DNA from: Zygnema cylindricum | Taxonomy: Eukaryota; Streptophyta; Zygnematophyceae; Zygnematales; Zygnemataceae | Length of the DNA stretch: 46,210 nt | Assembly: GCA_037447655.1 (NCBI GenBank) | Contig: JBBHKE010001135.1 | Location: 63,898 to 110,107 of the forward strand | Direction of reading: 5' to 3' | Part shown: one piece after another, positions 41,761 to 46,210 of the stretch | How positions within the stretch are numbered: position 1 is the first letter of the stretch | Layout of the letters: each line of letters begins with the position of its first letter | Translations under genes and position numbers: made by a program | Notes under the pieces: generated by a model | What the model saw: the letters and a program-made list of their open reading frames with translations, nothing else | Databases searched by the model: none | What the model was told of the DNA's origin: nothing

Positions 41761-42432
41761 GTGAGAACCTTTCAGGGGTGCTATCTTTTGCATAACCTAT
41801 CCGAAGGCACAAATCCTCGTCCTTTTTGGTGTCCCTTGACATACATACATTACGACACGCGAAACACAACTGTTAGACTAGCACTAGTTTTTGTAAAGGA
41901 GAGTTTACCACGTCGATTCCACGTAGAATGTGCCTTAAATGGCCAAGATATGAACTTTTTCAATGGCCAACATATAAACTTGTTGGTAAGTCGCGTCAAT
42001 GATGTACACTATGGACAACACATCATGTGTTTACCCATGTGTTCATCTGACAAACGACAGCTTACCCGAGTCGAGCAACCTTACTAGAATCGAGCTACCT
42101 AACCACAAACACAATATGACCTTGGCGACATCCAAAGGATTTTCTCTCCAAAGGATTTGGCACAACCCATCAACATTATCACTCTCAACAATTGGCCACA
42201 GGTTTTACACCACAGTGTGGCGGGCAACCATAATTTAACAATGGGTGGCGGTTTTAGTTTGTACCCATACAACCGGAGAAATCCTTACATACCCAAAGGT
42301 ACGACAGAGGGTACAAACGCACTACACGTAATCTATGTCCTTGTTGTCGTTTCTTAGCCATACACTAATACTAAGAAGTACATGCGCACTCTGGGCAACG
42401 TGTTTCAAACGACAAGCACACAATCAACAAGC

Positions 42433-42468
<36 letters not shown>

Positions 42469-43836
42469 AACTAAGCGTGAAGGTATAAAGGGGACAACAC
42501 AACTATAAATAGATATATATTCTACCAACGGCTAACTACCGTGAAGATCCAACGGTTAGATGCCATGTCGTCAAAGGACATCATTGGAATTCAAATTCAA
42601 ACTAAGATATTAAAATGTAAACCCGTGACTGAACACGTAAAAACACGTAACTGAACATTGAACTGAACTAGCACACAGACTTATCCAAAACAAACTCTTT
42701 AGCATCCTCCTCTCAAAAATAATTGACTACTTCGCCTATTCCAACTCGACTTAATGATCTACCGATTAGTGAGATCCGATACCCCTCCGTCCCTGTAAGC
42801 GTTCACTCTCCATGCAACTATAACGTCCGTCGATGATGATTGAAATTGTCGCGCCTATTATATGAAAATATGAAAATCTACCTTATTGAACTCTCTTTAA
42901 CTTGTTTATGTCATTAACAATAGTCTATGTTGAGAACAGCGCCCATGCTCGTGTTCACATAAGCGTGGAGTACAGGCTTAAAGGGATCATTTTCATTTGA
43001 CCATGCGTCCCGATTACGTTTATCGTCGTACTAGTACACTACATATTACTACACATGACGTGCGACGAGCAAAAACAAAACACTCATTGCACAATACTCA
43101 CTCAGTTAATCACAAATGTCGAGAAAAAAGAAAAACTCATGTCGACGGCGGAAAAAAAAAATGCTTGCTCGTAACAAAAAAACTGATTGCTTGATACTCA
43201 CACAACCAAGCACGTGGAGAAACGTGGAAAAATCCAAAGATATACAAACAGGTACACGCTTTGCTTCGCGCTTAGGCCTTGAATCTAGCCTTTTCTCACT
43301 CGATTTGTCACCAAATTAGCCCAAAGATATTCAAGAAAACTAATTTTCAAAGCTCTTTCGTTTCATAATAGCAATACCGTGTTTCATTCCAAAAAGAGGG
43401 AGAGACAAGCGGTGGTGGGAGAGGGGAGGGGGGAGGGGACAAGGGGTGAGAAATTTTGCACAAGACCCATGAATGAGAGTGGAGGTCCGAGGCACCTACA
43501 TTTTCGTACATGCACGTCATGGGCAGAAAAAGAATAACGTGTACTGTCCCTTGAGAAAAAATGTTGAAAAACGTGTGAAAGGTGCGAAAACGTTTTTCTA
43601 TTCGTTGTTCAAGTGTTACTTGTACTAAAATCTACTTTGGAGTCGAATTAAGGAGTTTGGAGATGAGTTAATATGACATGACAATGGGTCGAAAATGGCA
43701 AACGCTACACTTGAGTACATTCTAAGTTTTAGGATCACGTAAATTGTACTTTGGTTTTTCCACATTTTTCATACGGCAACAGATTTTCTTGTTGCAGACT
43801 CAACTTTGGAAGAGAACAACACAAAAAAACCCTTAC
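41761..43836. other. Unassigned intronic or intergenic DNA
   Basis: Includes a plus-strand open frame at 41761-42084 without recognisable domains and a 31-base A run at 42436-42466. A dispersed repeat at 42470-42680 has a copy at 44035-44230. I see no convincing exon here. Confidence 0.45.
42470..42680. repeat. Dispersed repeat, copy 1
   Basis: Shares 'caactataaa', 'gatccaacggt', 'gacatcatt' and 'attcaaactaga/ag' blocks in order with 44035-44230. It could be a degenerate transposable element or a short segmental duplication; no terminal structure was found. Confidence 0.65.
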
Positions 43837-43915
43837 TTTAACACATGGGCACACACCCTGAGCCTGTGTGGTTGCAAGCATTTCCTTGATGTTGCCAAGA
43901 TCTCCTCATGGAGTC
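43837..43915 (-). other. Possible 79-bp exon of unknown protein
   Basis: On the minus strand 'gttttcag' precedes and GTAAGG follows an open stretch reading LHEEILATSRKCLQPHRLRV. I recognise no family. It is not an LRR module and its length breaks the 72-bp pattern, so it may be fortuitous. Confidence 0.2.
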
Positions 43916-44034
43916 CTGAAAACATGAATATCGTCCTATCATAATATACTCGAAGGCTTCTATACCAATTTTCACCTAACAAGCGCACACTCAGGGAGAT
44001 ATAAGAAGTGAACCAGAAAATTATTTCATTAAAG

Positions 44035-44230
44035 TGAGCGTGACGTTACAAAGAAGATTACGCAACTATAAACAGGTACATAAAGCTACAAAGGGCCGAC
44101 TACCATAAAGATCCAACGGTCGGATGTATTGTCGCCAGATGACATCATTATTTTTCAAATTCAAACTAGACTCCTTAACCCTGAAACCATAACTCAACAC
44201 ATTCTTGACGACGTGACTCACCACTAGACT
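44035..44230. repeat. Dispersed repeat, copy 2
   Basis: Partner of 42470-42680. A phrase 'acggcag(a/g)(a/g)agtacaaacc' additionally recurs near 44294 and 44436, with a weaker copy near 42300. Confidence 0.65.
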
Positions 44231-44724
44231 GAACTGGCGCTTACGCTAACCCAAAATTAGCTGTACAACAATAGTACTTTGGAAGCCCAAAGATACGGCA
44301 GAAAGTACAAACCTGTCTAACACCGTACCAAAGAGTACGCGTCTAGAAAACCTCCAAGCTGATTGGCGGTCCTAGTACATACACTTGAAAACGGCAAAAA
44401 TACCTTTAAAAACCCTAAAAACCATGCTCTAAGGTACGGCAGGGAGTACAAACCGGCTAATGTGGAATCGAAGAATACCCCAAAAAATTACTGAAGAAAA
44501 ATTGTTCAAACGTCCTAAAATTCCCTAAATCTCAAAAAGGAAGCAAAATTACCCTAGAAAACCTTAAAAATTCTTAAAAGTTTTAAAGAAAAAACCCATC
44601 AAAAAACTCCAACGAAATCCCAACCAAAAACCATATAAGTTCCCCATAAACCAACAATGAGATTCCTTAATAAAAATCCAAAAAACCCATAAATAAACCC
44701 TAAAAGAAAGAGTGAAATCCTTAC

Positions 44725-44796
44725 AAATATTGGAGGGAGGTCATTTGACCAATCGACCATGGAATGCGTCCACTCAATTGATTGCCGTCAGCAAAA
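44725..44796 (-). CDS. LRR exon (72 bp)
   Basis: The minus-strand exon of exactly 72 bases lies between acceptor 'actag' and donor GTAAGG. It encodes ADGNQLSGRIPWSIGQMTS followed by LQY in phase 2. This is a clean plant-type LRR with the SGxIPxxIGxxxxLxxL core. It lies upstream of exon 40723-40794 in the putative receptor gene; the weak polypyrimidine tract before the acceptor is the main doubt. Confidence 0.82.
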
Positions 44797-45915
44797 CTAG
44801 TAAAAAAAAATAAAACGAAATAAACAAATAAACAAATGTATAAAATAAGTAACGAAATAAATAAATTAATTAGTCTACCAAATATCTGAGTAAAACCATG
44901 TTCCGTCCCCACCAAAAAACGATTTGTTTCATTTAGTAGAATTAGAAATTCGCAACGGACATTTCAAATGCTTTATAGAATGATGTTTATAATTGAGTGA
45001 AGATATGGAAAAAAATACGTTAAGCTTCAGCTTTAGACAAACAAATTGTTAAACGAACAACAACATTTAATGCTGCATATTGATTCGGGTATGACTAATT
45101 CGGGTATGACCAAACTGGGCATGACTAATCTGGGCTAATATGGGTAATTACTAAAATGTTACTTACTAAGGAATACATTTCAAAATAATTGATGCTAAGA
45201 AGAATCCTATTGCTCAAAAGGTGAAAATAATCTAAATGGAAAACATTGTTACATTCCCTTAGGGGATTTTCACCACAACCAAAATTATGTAAACAAAAAG
45301 GACAAAGAAAACATAATGCTGGAACAATTTTTCTCCAGTTTAGGATTAAACATTTAAAGCTAAAAGAGTAAAGGTCAATCTAGTCATAAGTTTCAAAAGG
45401 AAGTTTTAATAGAATATTCTATTGTTTCAGAAAAATGAATTGAAAATGGTAAATTTCTCACAAATGGTTCTGATAAATTGATCCTTTGGTAAAATATACA
45501 ACCTTTTTTTAAGCAGTTTCTAAACCGCAAAAAACACTCATTGAAGAAAGGAAAGAAAAAAAAGATAAAGAAAAAAAACAAAACATGAACTTTTGTAAAA
45601 AAAAAAGACCGAACTAAGGACACAGAAAACAAAGGGCAAAAGGATGACAAAAAAAAACCGAAAAAAAAAAAAAAAAACTCTTCTCCTAAAAACCATTTGA
45701 ATAAAAAAATATCAAGGAAAAAAAAAAAAAAAAAAAAAACGAAAAAAAAAAAAAAAAAACTCTTCTCCTGTCAACCATTTGAATGAAAATATATCAAGGA
45801 AAAAAAAAAAACAACAGATAATAATATGCACATGCATATATGTATATAATACATATACAAATGTATATATACATATATTATAAAATAGGAAAAAAAAGGG
45901 AAAACATTTTCTTAC
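44797..45915. other. Putative intron, A-rich with short repeats
   Basis: Between two LRR exons. It contains four imperfect 15-bp repeats (45084-45143, 'ttcgggtatgactaa'-like) and an A-rich tandem duplication of about 83 bp (45677-45800, 'ctcttctcct...accatttgaat'). An AT-rich palindromic stretch lies near 45830-45885. No other exon is seen. Confidence 0.5.
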
Positions 45916-45987
45916 AAATTAACGACGGATTTTAATTGGCCGATACTATGTGGAAGTTTTCCAGTAAAAAAATTACCAGTAAGGCCA
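45916..45987 (-). CDS. LRR exon (72 bp)
   Basis: The minus-strand exon of exactly 72 bases lies between TTTTGGCAG and GTAAG. It encodes GLTGNFFTGKLPHSIGQLK followed by SVVN in phase 2. It is the most upstream LRR exon in view; earlier exons would lie beyond 46210. Confidence 0.8.
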
Positions 45988-46100
45988 CTGCCAAAAAAAA
46001 TCTCTCCCCCAACCCCTATTCCAAAATTGGTATTGGTTTTTCCCTCATTAATACTCTCCCACCACCCCTAAACTATAAATTTCTACAAATTTGCATCGTG

Positions 46101-46210
46101 GTGAGGGAGAGGGAGAAAGAAGGTGAGAGAGAGGGAGAAGGAGAGGAAGAAGGAGAAAGAGAGGGATGGGGAGGGGGAGGGGGAGAGGGAGAGGGAGGGG
46201 AAAAGGGAGG
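46101..46210. repeat. GA-rich tract at window end
   Basis: A purine tract continuing past the window edge, in the intron upstream (minus strand) of exon 45916-45987. GA tracts thus occur in several introns of this receptor-like locus. Confidence 0.9.

Noticed and set aside
41761-42357. Possible protein-coding exons on the plus strand (frames at 41761-42084 and 42157-42354)
   Set aside because: No recognisable domain, no supporting splice pattern, and biased composition; insufficient to call a gene.
44390-44710. Telomere-like 'ccctaaa' units
   Set aside because: Only isolated single units are scattered in AT-rich DNA; no tandem array.

Overview
The window looks like gene-poor, repeat-dense nuclear DNA of a streptophyte, most likely a charophycean green alga (Chara-like). 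This is inferred from four things: Ty1/copia elements whose primer site matches the plant-type initiator tRNA-Met anticodon arm; a Ty3/gypsy element carrying a cytosine methyltransferase domain, a type I recall being reported from charophytes; plant-type leucine-rich-repeat (LRR) exons of exactly 72 bp with phase-2 boundaries; and very large introns full of low-complexity DNA. No intact host gene is contained here. Layout: (1) 1-1000 is a purine (GA-rich) tract. (2) 1012-13825 is an old, heavily mutated copia element (Copia-3) with LTRs at 1012-1448 and 13374-13825. A younger, nearly intact copia element (Copia-1, 5077-11280, target duplication GGGTT) is nested in its pol, and a 501-bp solo LTR with AAAAC target duplications (12689-13189) sits near its 3' end. 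(3) 13826-28043 is a minus-strand LRR/EGF-like receptor-gene fragment (exons 15136-15420 and 26985-27053) whose intron was split by a degenerate Ty3/gypsy element (Gypsy-1, 15806-26748). (4) 28044-33173 holds two complementary halves of a second copia family (Copia-2) around one shared LTR, ending in an assembly gap (33174-33694). (5) 33695-35631 shows no gene. (6) 35632-40640 is a diverged second copy of 11941-28043 that lacks both the solo LTR and Gypsy-1, so it acts as an empty-site control. (7) 40641-46210 holds further 72-bp LRR exons on the minus strand, a fossil gypsy fragment, simple repeats and unassigned DNA. The most interesting system is Gypsy-1. Its decayed polyprotein reads gag (two zinc knuckles), aspartic protease, DNMT3-like C5-cytosine methyltransferase, reverse transcriptase, RNase H, integrase, and a C-terminal PHD finger. 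From 19188 to about 24182 the modules lie predominantly in one reading frame, so the methyltransferase was part of the polyprotein and not a later insertion. A DNA-methylation writer combined with a chromatin-reader-type zinc finger suggests an element that could mark its own or its target DNA. The second notable system is the copia pair: gag starts inside the LTR and runs through a primer-binding site complementary to the anticodon arm of initiator tRNA-Met, implying priming by a tRNA half-molecule as in Drosophila copia. On the minus strand, exons at 45916-45987, 44725-44796, 40723-40794, 39099-39167 and 38405-38681 can be read in order as part of one LRR-EGF receptor-like gene; its start and any kinase domain are not in view.
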